Below, in pieces: positions 12,384 through 25,700 of a stretch of DNA of 64,000 nt (positions within the stretch are counted from its first letter, which is position 1; each line of letters opens with the position of its first letter). The notes under the pieces were generated by a model that was not told the DNA's origin, did no database searches, and saw only the letters and a program-made list of their open reading frames with translations. Both the position numbers and the translations under genes were made by a program. This DNA comes from Smittia aterrima (taxonomy: Eukaryota > Arthropoda > Insecta > Diptera > Chironomidae), in contig CP093831.1 in NCBI GenBank assembly GCA_033063855.1, forward strand, positions 11,036,001 through 11,100,000, given 5' to 3'.

Positions 12384-14564
12384 TTATTTAGTGTCATGTT
12401 CAGCTTCTGGCATTTTCGGACAATTGTAAGCTTCGTTAAATCCGGGTCGAGCTCTAAAAGCTTTGTGAAGCTCATCGTCATAGATTGAATCTAATAATCG
12501 ATCATGAAGGATAAATCCAACTCTTGCAGAAGCGAACCAAAAAAGCTGCCGATCCGTCAATCTGTTCGCTCCCAAATTCAATTCCTTTCCGCCTTCCTTA
12601 AGCCAATCATCGTAGAACTCGTAGGCGGATTCAATTGCGTCTTCAAAGACATTAAAATCCGTTATGTTGTGTTCCTAGAAGAAATCTCATTACACCCAAC
12701 AACATTTCCATTAAAATATTCCACTTGCTTTCTTCAGATAATCTCCGAGTGATGAATGAAGTGATCTGTACATGAAAACCGAAACTGTCGCAGTGTTGAA
12801 GAATTGAGGTCGCTCGTGGTGGTAGAAAGGATATTGAAGGAAAACCAGCGGCAAGTCTAAAAGAATTTTAATGAATAACATGATAAGTCATCGCTTGTGG
12901 GGATGAAGAACTCACACATTATATTTTCATTGGGAAAATATTTAAATCGGTCGTAGTCCTGGACTAATCTGAAGTCAAAAAGATATCTCGGCTTGCTCTC
13001 TTTTGTTTCCAAGAGTACTTCTCGGAAGTTCTTGAGAATGTCGTTCGCAACTTGCGCATAATTTTGATTTGAATCAAAGTGAACGTCGCTGTAAATTTGT
13101 TCAATCGTGTCAGCATCGATATTTGAGTTTATATTGCCGATGATGAATTTGATTGATTGGAGTCGGTTTGTGACATCTTGAAGAACTTTCTCGTCCCATT
13201 TGACTTCAGCTGTGATTTTCTTTAAAGCGAACTCGATGGTTTTCCTTGAGAACTGCTCCAATGGTTTCTCAAAATCTTCGCCTCCATATTTTTGCAAATA
13301 AAGGAAATCAAGAGCTGGACTCATTTTAAAATAAAAGATCCCATAACACTGATGCCATCTCTCTCGAGCTTTCTTGTTTCCAAAGTTCAAGGCTTTCCAT
13401 TTGTCGTTCTGGTAAAGCACAAACGCTCCGGACTGATTATGCAACAAATCATAAACTATATAATCAGCAAGGACACTACAAAAGTAAATTAAATTTTGAT
13501 ATTTTCTAGAAACGTTCACTCACTCTTTGTCAATCGCAGAAAGAAACTCTGCAAGTTTTGCAATTAATCGAACGTTCTCAACAGCAATTACTTCGTCAAG
13601 TCCAACTTTCGTAATCAACTGATTGTTAACGACTTTGAGCCAATCAATATTCAGAATCGAAGTTAGTTCATTAAGTTCTGCTATTGTCAAAAGTTTCGTC
13701 TCGTCCTCTTCGATGCTCGCTTCAACATTTTGCTATTCAAGACAACAAAATTTCTTTGAAACTGGTTTCAATAAAATAAAAATTAATTATTAAAATTCCA
13801 CTCACTTGAAGCTTGTAAAACTCGATTTGTTTTTTGGCAATCTCAGCAAATTCTTTTCTGAATTCATCAGCAAACGAGCCGTTCCGGAAGACTTGCATCA
13901 TTTCGGAAAGCAAGTCCTGGTAGCTCGTCAGTTTCAGCTCCATAAAACCTTCTTCGAAATACGACAAACGCAATGCTCCCTCGGAGTCTTTTCGAACTAA
14001 TTTGGCGTGAAAAAGTGGCTGGAGGCCGAGGAATGGAAATTCTTCAATGAACTTCACGAAATTGAAATCGCGATGATTTGGTTCTGGGAAGAAGTTTAAG
14101 CCAATTGATCGGAGATATGTTCGATACTCATTCACAGCATTTTTGTTAATGAACTTTGAGTTGACACATTTAGCGTAAAAATCTTTTAATCCTCTTGAAA
14201 CTCTCGTGTCTTTTTCATTTGCACGAGCAGCCATTGCTTTTCTCATCTTCTCATCATAAACATCAGCGACGTCATTTCCAAATCCTCCACTAAACTTTCG
14301 ATCATTCACACTTCGATATCTTATGAAAGTTCCAAGAGTAAACTCTTTGAAGTCATCGCAAGGTCGGACAGATTTGTTCTGAGTTGCGGAGTAAAAGAGA
14401 TAAGCAGAGTCAAGCAAGCAATGTTTCGTATGGCAAAGTTCTCTATCCGTTGCTTCCTCTTCACTCAAAGTGTCGCCAAGGAATTGCACTTCGATTTGAC
14501 TTTGAGCATTGATCAAATAAATCACAACAGCGAGCAAAAAGAGTTTCACTTTATTTATGCACAT
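12384..14564 (-). CDS. Neprilysin-like (M13) protein lacking the zinc-binding motifs: probable pseudoenzyme
   Basis: Five exons read on the minus strand: 14564-13806, 13732-13524, 13475-12916, 12856-12729 and 12674-12384, giving 648 aa. The fourth intron uses a GC donor (gcaagt). The N-terminus is a signal peptide (KLFLLAVVIYLINA). Residues ~40-560 follow the M13 N-terminal domain (…CDDFKEFTLGTF…, long helical middle). The C-terminal part matches the M13 tail around LTDRQLFWFASARVGF. Where the family has HExxH, this protein reads YRSLHHS. The segment carrying the third zinc ligand (GENxAD) is largely missing, and the C-terminal CxxxW is absent. It is therefore predicted to be a secreted, catalytically dead neprilysin-like protein, as known for many dipteran neprilysin-like genes. 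Full M13 enzymes are about 700-780 aa. Confidence 0.85.
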
Positions 14565-15852
14565 CTTAAGCCATTGAATTCTCTCGAGAATCTAAAATTG
14601 AGTAAGAAGTTTTCTGAATATTTTAGATAAGAAGCGCTAACTTGTTCTCTTGACTATCACACACACTCGACTTGACTTTAAATTGTAAAATATATTTTTC
14701 TTCGTCGTTCTCACCATGGCACAAATTTAATTTGTGTTTACTCAAAAAGACTTCACACCATCACAGAATTGAGAAACTGCAATAAAATTTATAACAAAAC
14801 TCACATTTCAAGTTGGATTTGATATTTAATTCGTCAACATCTTATGAAATATTTTTTATTCCTTAAAAGATCTTTAAGAATGAAACTTTTTCAACTAGTG
14901 ATGGAGAGTCTTCGCATAGCTGTAGTTAAGACCTTAAAGCTCAAATAATTCTTCAAAGCTCATGAGAAGAGTTCCTTCTTGTTTTATCGTTCACTAAATT
15001 TCGGTCAAGGACGTCTTGGGTAAAATTACTTTAGGCCATAGAGTGAAATAATTTCTCGCTTCCTTTAACCGTAAAGCTTTTCCTCTATCATTTCACGAAG
15101 CTTCCACTATCTACTGACGTAACTTGTCTTCTCGTCTATTCATCATTCTACTTTTAATTTTGAATTACAGTCACGAACCAAGAAATCTTTCATCACTTCA
15201 CAGCATGCTCCGTTATTTCGCAATAAATTAAGGAATTGTCGCATGAACATGCTGAGCGTGGGTGAACGACTCATCGTACATTTAGAGTTTCTGACGTTTC
15301 TGTGTAAACAGAAAGCGGGAACCTCTATTCAATGTTTATTTGAAGTGACAGTCGCGTTGAACAAAAGCCGTCCGAATAATTTACGCATCGCTTCTCCAGC
15401 ATTTTATTATTTTATCGCAGAGATTTTTGTTATTTTATCGTCACCCACAACAAATCCGCCATAAATTCTCATACAACGCACTCTCTCTGTGATCCGTCGA
15501 AAGAAAGGGCTGCGGCGTCAAGATTGCGTATCTTTGGGAAACTCTGAGAGGATTTAATTTCAGCGTATCTTTAAGGCTTTTAAACCTCTCGGGAATATCC
15601 CGCATGGTAACTCGAGATTACGCAAAGATTTGTTCTGCTAATATTTGCTTTCACTCGGAACAAGAATCATCAACCGAATCGTTGCTGTTGTCTTCACAGT
15701 TCTGTAATTTCCATTGTTCGCAGAGACTTGAGTTTTCCTAAAGACGCAAGACAATTCATTACGTCTTCACTTCGACAGAAACAAACAACAAATATTTGGT
15801 TCTGGTTTCATTATCGACGAGCATTGTGATTTATCTTAGTCTCATCAAACAT
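14565..15852. other. Non-coding spacer upstream of the neprilysin-like gene
   Basis: No supported gene. It contains the probable promoter of the minus-strand neprilysin-like gene. It also holds one copy (15162-15178) of the 17-bp sequence gaattacagtcacgaac, whose other copy lies at 12165-12181 on the far side of that gene. Confidence 0.4.
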
Positions 15853-16110
15853 TTATAGCGAGTATCTCATTGGAATCAGGAAGAATTGTGCGTCAGCATC
15901 AGAATACGAATTTATTCTTAAAGCTCTCGCTCGGAGTATTTCGAGCTTAAGACATTCATTCATAAAATTTCTGTAGGCATCACAAGGGAATTTATGTGCC
16001 AACCACACATAGCGTGAGTAAGTGGCTTCATAAATTTTAGATGAGCCAAGATATGTTGGTTGGCCTTTTGCTGAAATTGTTTCAAATGGATTTCTCAAAA
16101 CCCAGCTCAT
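15853..16110 (-). CDS. Small unrecognised protein or terminal exon
   Basis: A minus-strand frame starts at ATG 16110 (MSWVLRNPFE…) and ends at TAA 15853, 85 aa. It has well-mixed composition and several Tyr, Trp and Cys residues (…EATYSRYVWLAHKFPCDAYR…), and reads as real protein. The frame stays open upstream to about 16158, so it may be the last exon of a spliced gene. It sits between the neprilysin-like gene and thymidylate synthase. I do not recognise it. A degraded gene fragment is the main alternative. Confidence 0.4.
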   Translation of the reverse strand: MSWVLRNPFETISAKGQPTYLGSSKIYEATYSRYVWLAHKFPCDAYRNFMNECLKLEILRARALRINSYSDADAQFFLIPMRYSL

Positions 16111-16733
16111 TGTGACTTGTTTACTTAACCATTGACAGACAACATTGCAACTAAACAAACAACGCCTACGGTTTGGAAATGTGGCAATATGGAATAAATT
16201 TTTTATTTCCTCCTCACTTCTTTATTTTTCGAAAGCTCCCTCAAAGCTTTAAGTCATCGGAAGACAGACGAATCGGATTACAATCACAACGCCGTACGAG
16301 CTATGAGACAAGAATTGAGAATCCGTAGCCTAGAGCAACAAATCAACCGCCGCTGCCAACAAGTGGGCGATTAAAGAGAAGCTCCCAAGGGAGTCAATTG
16401 TGGATTTTCGCTTTCCTGCTGTGAGCCATTCAGGAATGATGAAATATTTGCTATATGATAATCCAAATAAACTCAAATGTCGCATTCTATTTTTTCCTCT
16501 TCAACTGTCTCACTTTTCTTTCGTTTGTCATTTTCAGGAAATTATTTTTGTGAGTGATTTGAACATCAAATAAAAAAGAACCTGATGATGCTAAACGTCG
16601 AGTAAGTGAAAATTCACTCGGGAAATTAGAATTCAAAAAGAGACGTGGAGCAAATTCTATTTTTGCAATTCATGAATTTTTTAACGTTGGCTTTGTATTT
16701 TTTTAAATATGAAAATGGAACAGCAGGAAAGGT

Positions 16734-16745
16734 TTTGGCGCGAAA
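16734..16745 (+). promoter_or_regulatory. E2F site upstream of thymidylate synthase
   Basis: The sequence tttggcgcgaaa is an ideal palindromic E2F/DP element. It lies about 320 bp upstream of the thymidylate synthase ATG. Ts is a classic S-phase gene controlled by E2F in animals, which supports a functional reading. Confidence 0.7.
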
Positions 16746-17061
16746 TATTTGGCAGTGACGCAGCTGATTAAAATGTGGTTAATTTATAAACTACGTCATG
16801 AGGTTTAGAAACTCTCAAATCACACAAAAAATCTTAGTTCATTGACCTCAAATCTTAAAACTAAAGTTCATTGACCTTTTCCAGTTTTTACGTCATTGCC
16901 GAACAAATGTTTTAAACGAATTTGTTTGATTCATTTCCTGATACGCCACTGAAACTTTAAAACTGCTGAAAAAGTAAACAACCGCACTAAAAGTATAAAT
17001 TTCATCTACAAATCTTTCATCGCATTTATTATCAATAGAATCATCAATCGAGCGACGAATC

Positions 17062-18140
<1,079 letters not shown>

Positions 18141-18174
18141 AGAGATAGCATTTGTATCGTTAAATATTTTCTGA

Positions 18175-18180
18175 AATAAA
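18175..18180 (+). terminator. Polyadenylation signal of thymidylate synthase
   Basis: AATAAA lies 35 bp after the Ts stop codon, in the expected position for cleavage and polyadenylation. Confidence 0.65.
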
Positions 18181-19674
18181 GATTCTTAATGGAAACGAAG
18201 ATGTGTCGTAATCGAATTGACGTGTGAGTTGGCGCGCATAAAAATGATTAGTTGCATCAGCCGAATGCACTTGAGAGTGAATCTCTTACGACAACTTGTT
18301 TACGATTTATTTTATGAGATCGTCAAGGGTGAGTGCGCGATGATTTCTCGTTTTAACTGGTTTTGCCACAATTTCGCTGATTTTGTGTTTACACAATGTC
18401 TCGTCGTTTTGATTAACTTCCTGATCCGAGATTGCTATAATGAAATATCGATTGGACGTAATCACTTTTTGGTGTAAGCGCAAGTCTGGAAGCTAATGAA
18501 TAATTCATAATTTATTCGTCGAGTCTTCAATAAATTTTCGCTGACTGAATATTTAGGAACGCAAACAAACTTTTGATGTCCTAACAAGGAAGATAAAAAG
18601 TTTGTTTCTGAAACTTAAAGGTTTTTTTTAAAAGTCAATCAATCGTCTAAACTGTCAATTTCACGCGGCTCCTGAAAATTTCATCATGCGTCGACATTCG
18701 CCCACGACTAGAACGTTCAAATCCCTCGCCAAACCATGCAAAGACGAATAAGAAAATAGAAATTGAAACTCAAAGCGGAAAATTTATTTTTCAATGTTTG
18801 TAGAAGCGAGACGAGAAGCAATATCGAGGACCGCAATGCAAACGAACATCGTGAGGTTTCAGAAAGCTCTGAAATGAAATAAACACTTTTATGTCCTCGG
18901 GTGACTTTAAAGCTTTGAAAGAAGAAGATTTTACTGTGGATTGAATATTTAAGAGAAGATTATCGCAAGATCAAAGATTTAAGTTCAATTCCGTCAGCCG
19001 TATGCCATCTGTTGAGCTGAAACGGATCAAAAAATATTCTAAAGAAGTTAATTAGAAAATTCAATTTAAACTTTCAAATTTCCTTATTCAAATTCAAAAA
19101 GTTTTCGTCGAAATATTCAAGAAGTCTTCTCTGAATTCACTTACAAAATAACTAAACGCTCCCGTCCCAACTTTTCCAATGAAATTCAAACATCGATTCT
19201 GATACACACAAAAATAAAGTTTTGTAATTAAATTTATTGTTTCCATTCGTTTCAAGTTCGTTAAATCTTTAACTTTGGCATAAAACTATTCATTCTCATC
19301 GTTTATGCTGAATAATTAGTTAAACAGCATTTTATACAATTTCTTTGACATTTTCATCAGACATTGATAGTTTATTTTACAACAGTCAAAATTTGTGTAA
19401 AACGTTAAGTCCCGTTTTGCTTATGCACTCAGTTATTTTAGTTGTTGAGTAAGTGTTGTGCAAACATTGAAATATTTGGGTTTGATTAGATTTTGAGAAG
19501 TCACACGATTTGATTAAGTTTTGATTACAAAATTAGAAGTTCACCAAGTTTAAGATTTTCCGTCTCAACTTTCATTTGAAACAAGTCTCGATTTGATTTT
19601 AATGTTTTTTCACCAACTCTTGTTCCATGTAGAATTATTTTAAATTGCAACGACATCCAATAATGTGATTCCAA
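18181..19674. other. Non-coding spacer next to the right arm
   Basis: About 1.5 kb of AT-rich sequence. A frame at 18217-18477 (+) has no recognisable features. The last ~130 bp are diverged inverted homology to 11538-11660. Confidence 0.4.
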
Positions 19675-22600
19675 GAATGTTATCGATTGACTCTCAGGTA
19701 AATTTTAATTAATTTTGCAGTCTAGAGATTTTATTAGAAAATTTCCTTTGACTCTAGAGAGAGCAAGAAAATTATTTCTGTCGTCATGTGTGAAGATTCT
19801 TTCGCATGAAGGTTAATTAGAACATCGAGGCTTGAATCTTTTCTGAAGCTTTTGATGTCAAAGTTTATTAACTTTTTTAATGAATGACGTGACGTGAGTT
19901 GGCTGAAGCCGGAGAGACCGAATAAGTTTGTCATTCTTGATTTTTACGCTTGTTCGAGTTGACGAAGAATGTGCTGGAATAATTTTCCTCATCAACGCGA
20001 ATTGCGATTTAATCGCGACAGGAAACTATTTGAAATATCTGCGAGAAGAAATCGGTGGCTGGAAAGTTTCTTCTCGTTGAGATTTCGAGAGATCAGAAAA
20101 GCATTTTCACCTCATTTGCATAAATCGTCGACTAAACTAATTAGTCGACAACAAATTTAAAAGTGTTTTGATATAAAGTTAAACGCGGAGAGAAAGTTTT
20201 GGCATCGAGTGGAGGATCAAATAAATGTTTCTCGTTATTTTAATTGGGTATGGAAGTAGCTGCCTCTCATTAATCCTTGTTTCGTTTGGGCGTTTAGGTC
20301 GTGATCCGTGATCCGTCGAGTGAAATCATTTTAAACAGAGCAAAAGACTAAATCATAATTTTTGTTGTCGTTGTCATCAACAACATCACGAAACTTCAAT
20401 TTATGTTTCACGAAAACTCATTTAAACTCAAAGCTAAATGAAAATGAATAATTTATTTATTTTCCCCATTTCTGGAAGAGTCCCATTCGCTGGCATCGAC
20501 AGTTGGAGCCCCAAAGATTGCAGCGACATGAAGAGTTCTGACAACATCCATTTGGTCGATGGTCACAGTTGCCTGATCGTCTGATGCACGCTCGCCTAAA
20601 AACATAAATGAGGGAGGACCGTCTGACAAAAATTAGAAAATAAATTTGCTTGTCCACTTCAAGATGATGAACAACTTTGAACTTTGAGAGTGGGAACATC
20701 AAACACAGCAAACAAAAAGTTGAAGAGGACGAAACTCACTTTTCTGCAGGCGCCTGAAGTTCATCCAAGTAATTGTCGGGCTCAGGATAGTTCAATTCGT
20801 CGTCTGCTGTGGATAAAGTAAAAGTTGACAATTAATTCAACCTCAAGTCAGTCATGCGGAGTCAATTCAAAAATCGTAAACATTTCTTCAGGATCAACAT
20901 CATTTTGCCACTTGAGTTCACTTAAAACTATCACAAGAAGTCTCAAAGGTTGAAATTGAGCAATTGAGCTGTGAGCGGAAACATGTTGATCAACACGAGC
21001 ATCTCTCACTCGGAAACATCGAATTACATGTTAAAAGTAAATGTTTCCTCTGCGGATTCGTTGGGTTTGGATTATTTAATTAAATGGAATTAATGTGCAA
21101 ACCCAAATTTGTTTTAAAATTGAGGACAACGAGTCAACAGATTTTGCTTTTCTCGATGTTTTAATCAAAACTTTAAATTAATCAACTCGATTTCTATTCT
21201 TCCACTTTCTATTGAACGACTTCTAATTTCCCTGACGAGTTTTGATTTCAAATGATTTTTCCTGGAGCTGCTCAACCGGGAAATTGAAAGTCGTCGTTGC
21301 TTTGTATTTCAATTCAATTGAGATGCATTTGATCGGATTGAAAATGGATTTTCTTTCTTTAACAAATCAGTTTAGCAGTCAATTGGCTTTAATGCGCTGG
21401 AAACTAAGATTAGAACATGAACCGCCCACGGTCTCGTAACTTGATGACTAAAATTAGGCGAAATTTCAATCGGCTCATGTTCCACTTTTTTGAGATTCAT
21501 TGAGTGTCTTGGGAGTTAAAAAGATTGTTTAGCCTGTCGCATGACTGAAGACTTTGTCGGGGGTGGAAAGTGATCCTAAGCATTGTGGGCGATGAAAGTC
21601 TCATTAAACGAGATTGAGGACATGAATCATTTCATAAAACACAAAACACTCAAGAACGATGCATTGAACAATGAAATTGGTTGCAATCAATCATGTCAAC
21701 GAAAGTCAACTGACTTGAACTGCTGCCACTTGTTGAAACGCTTTAAGGATTTGTTAGTAATTGAACTCTCTTGGAAACTGAGACGAGGTGTCGATTACAA
21801 AGCCTTTTCATCATCATCAACTTCGCCGTGAACTCAGCTTGATGTGAATTGTTTTTCTTTTAATCAAACAGCAGCTCGAAGCAAATGAGCCATCAAACAG
21901 CATGAATATTGATTGCGTTCGTATCGAGGGGAAGTTTGCGGTGAACAAAAAAAGAAAACTTTCGTTGCACGTCAATCGAATGAATTCAAAAGAAATCTTT
22001 TAGGATGTCTCAGCTAATCGATTTTGGTTAGCTCATTTCATTTCCTCCACTCATTCAAAGATTTTTCTTTTTGAGGTTTTCCGAGTTTCTTCCCTCAAGG
22101 TTTTCAAGCAACGACCCATCGTTGAGCGAATTATCTTCACGAGATTGATTTTCACAGAGCGACAAACAAACGCCCCAGAAATTTTACGACGAGATTTTCA
22201 ATTCCATATGGCGAATCAACTCAATCGTCACTCGACACTTGTAGCAATAGAAAAACACTTTCCACAACTTCGAAGATAGCGAAAATATTTTGCTACTCAC
22301 CGTTCATCAAGTCGCTTTCCAAATAAGTGTTTGCCTTTGCCGTCACAAGGATCAAACAAAACAACGACAACAACACAAAGTATCGCATTGCTTCGTTGTG
22401 CACTTCCTCACTCGGAGACTAATTAACTTGAGAAGTTTTCACTTCTTTTTGCTTTCGTCACTTGAAAAACTTTTTTGATCAAATCAATTTTTCTGAACAA
22501 CTTTTTCTGACAAAAAGCGAAACAGAAACTAAAAGAAAAAAGCTTCAAGATTTTCGTTTCGCGAGCTCCGAAGCTTTACGTCTTTATCCTTCGGCGTTGC

Positions 22601-22722
22601 GTTGCTGATTGTGGAAGAGTTCGATGGAAACGATGGTCTAGCGAAGAATGCAAGTCAACAACTTGTTACATTGACTCGAGAGAGCGCGAGAGGAAAATTG
22701 TTTTCCATGAGAGAAAAATTCG
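19675..22722 (-). repeat. Right arm of the ~3 kb inverted duplication
   Basis: Reverse-complement copy of 8511-11537, slightly longer because of small indels. It contains the second agatoxin-like peptide gene. Exon 3 of the gene is base-identical between the arms, whereas flanks and introns carry scattered substitutions (for example within 20820-21200 and 22240-22330). Confidence 0.93.
20457..22388 (-). CDS. Agatoxin-like cystine-knot peptide precursor, copy 2
   Basis: Minus-strand exons 22388-22301, 20803-20740 and 20595-20457 have the same lengths (88, 64 and 139 bp) and splice phases as copy 1. The signal peptide and the mature eight-cysteine peptide are identical to copy 1. The differences are two amino-acid changes just after the signal peptide (Ser to Thr and Ser to Leu, ~residues 21 and 23) and one silent change in exon 2. 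The KR cleavage site and the C-terminal Gly-Lys amidation signal are kept, so the gene appears functional. The two genes are convergently arranged around the 8.1 kb spacer. Confidence 0.9.
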
Positions 22723-25700
22723 AGTTTTTCTCCTGAATCAACATGTGCTTGGTTAGAATAAAATTTGTTTCTGTTTTCACCTAGAACATTTTTTGTTATT
22801 TGATGAACATTATTTCAAGGGACAATCACTTCATTCATATTTAAAGAAGGATTTACCTTCAATTATCAAGCTTTGAATTGATATTCCAGAAATGATCTCA
22901 TGCGATAAAGAAAAACCTTTTTTTCTGTAAATTCAATTTTAATTTAATCTTCCTTGTGATTGCAGTAAAGCTTCGACCATTGAATTTAATGGGAGCTCAG
23001 CTGTGCAATTGTGCAGGTGGATCGGCTAATTGAAATTTACCATCGTCGGTATGGCATGCTTCCAGTTGAGCGTCACGTATTTGCGGAGGAAGAAGTAATT
23101 ACACGAGAACAATTTGACGAGATTCTCTTGAGCTCCTGTCTGATGTTGGAAATGCTGAAGGCGACGAATATTTACAAGATGATGGCTCGTGGTTTGTCGA
23201 AATGACTTAAATTAAATTTGTGTTCATGAAAGCGCTTTCTGATGAGTAAGCGAACCCTTTTCACTCAACTTTTTTAACTAAAAACTCAGCCAATTTGTTG
23301 TGGGCTGTTTGTTTGCTGTAAATTGACAGCAAAAATCAATTAGCTTTCTTCCTAGAAATGCCTCGATTCTCTGTTTGTTTTTGATACAAATGGGGCTCGA
23401 AAAAAATGAAACGTGCTATTAATTTACTTTCACGACCTGACGATGGAAAATGTTGTTCAATTAACTTTCAATTGCTCAGCGAGTTTTTAAACCAAAAAAA
23501 ACATAAAATCCTAGGATGTGACGCTTACAACGCCGTCAAACTGCGAAGTTGAAGACATTCGGAAATTGCAAAGAATTTCTCTTAGGAAATGAGCTTTACC
23601 ACAAGCGGCGCGGATGAAGTTTTTCCATGGAACAAAAATTTAAAACTTTTTGGAGTATGAAATAAATTAAACTTTTCATAATTAAAAACCTTCAAATTGA
23701 AATAAAGTAATTTTAACTTCAGAGATCAATTTATCTCGGTTCATAAAGGTCAGACGAAGTTCCTGCTTCCTGTGAACTCCTACAAGATAAGTTTCTAAAG
23801 AAAGTAAACAAAACCTTCCTTAGAAAGGCTTTTCTTTACTTATTTTGCATTGTAAAGGAAAAGATAAGAAAACTGTCAATTTAATTTCTTGCCTCGTTTA
23901 ACGACGAAAGCCCGAATGACGTAAAACAGTTGAGCTTCAATCTCGGATTATTATTCGCTGTTTTGAATGGAAATTCTTTTGGGACGCAATAACCTTTAAA
24001 TAAATATTTTTCTTCTTAAATCATCTTACTATTCAGCTAGAAACTCATTGGGTTGATTAAAAACTCTTTTCAAGAAGGTCACTGGAGGGATATTAAAATT
24101 CATAGAAGAAAACTTTTATAAATATTAATGACACGTTTCGCGGATTAAGTTAATGTTTTCCTCATTTTTTAAGCTTAAGCGAAAGGTTGAGCTCATTTTA
24201 ATGATGTCACACGAGGAAAGATGGAGAGAAGCCAATTTCATGGTAAAAGAAAATTGAAACAAATGTAAGAAGGATTTGGTGGTCTAAAGCTATCCGTCAA
24301 GTTGTCGCAGGAGACTTCTTTGCGGAAGAAGTGAAAACTAATTCCGACACTTCGTGTTGCTCATGAAGCTTTTCTTGTTAGAGAAACAGACAACAGATTA
24401 GAGTTATTAGCAAGACGTGATCCTCTCGTTTCTTTGAAAAATATTGACGAACAAGTCTCAACTTTCCATTATTATTAGAAGCTCAATTTTGTTTGAAATC
24501 TTTCATCGTCTGACGCATTTCAGCTTTTATCGGAGGAAGAAAAATATTTTTCAAACTGTGAAGGAGACTCTTGTTTCAAGATTTTGACCCTGAAGCGAAC
24601 GGTAGTGAAATGATTTATTTGCAATTTCAGTTGTTAGACAAGCACGAGGCACTTATCTAAACAAATTTTGCTTCTCTATGACGTCAATTGTAAAAACGGC
24701 TGGCGAGATTGTGATGAGATAAGATAAGAAGTGCCTTGTAATATGTTTTGACTTAATGGAATAGCTTTTCATGAATGGAGTGAAATTAGAACAACTAAAT
24801 GTTAGATAGAGCTCGAGGGTTGGCGAAGGGATAACGGGAGAGGTTCGAGTGAAAGCTTTTAATCTCTTATCGCATTTCTCTTCAAGCGTGACCTATAGCA
24901 AACAGCGAAGATTATAATTTACTCCAAGCCATTTACTTTTCGAAGCAAAATTCCATTAATTTTTGCGATTTCCATCGTGGGACTTGCTGAGCTTAAAAAA
25001 CCATCAATTTCATTAATAAATCCTACTGAGAGTCTTTCAAAGCTTTCAGAAAGCTTTTTTTTTCAATCACAAGTCTCAGTTTTTCTGCGATTATTTCCAT
25101 GCTGTCAAAGCTCTACTAAACATCTGCCAATCATTCCTGAACTTTAAATTTTAGAGCTGTCAATAAAATTTTATGCTTACGAAGGAAAAATCGGAATTGC
25201 ATGAAAACAAAATTGAATTCGACGCTTGTGGTCTATCACACACAATGTGTCCTCATTTTATTGCCATCAAATGATAATGTCACTGCAACGGTCTGGTGCC
25301 ACTGTGGCGTTAAATGAAGTTGCGGTTTGGCTAAAGTCTGCTGGCGACGCCGCGTTTTAATTACACAAAGTAAATCTTCACTCGAAGGCTTGCAATGTTG
25401 GTTTCCTTTTGAGCTGTAAGCTTTTCTGTTCATAAATAAATACGTCATGACCTAAATCCTTGGTCGTCCCTAAATTCGTTGTGTTTATGCGGTCGACCCG
25501 TAAGCTCATTCAATGTCATCATCAATCATCTGAAGCCAAAGCAACGGAAATGTTTTCTTATCCATCGAATATTATTTACGACCCATTGCCTCCGATGTAG
25601 AGGAAAAATTTTACGAATCAAATTTACAATTCTTACATGAGTGTCTTGAAAGTCAATTTCAAATTTATGAGTTGAAAACTCGAGGCAAAGATGTAAAATT

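Noticed and set aside
18217..18477. 86-codon ORF downstream of Ts
   Set aside because: Starts just after the Ts polyadenylation signal, has no domain and irregular composition; more likely chance.
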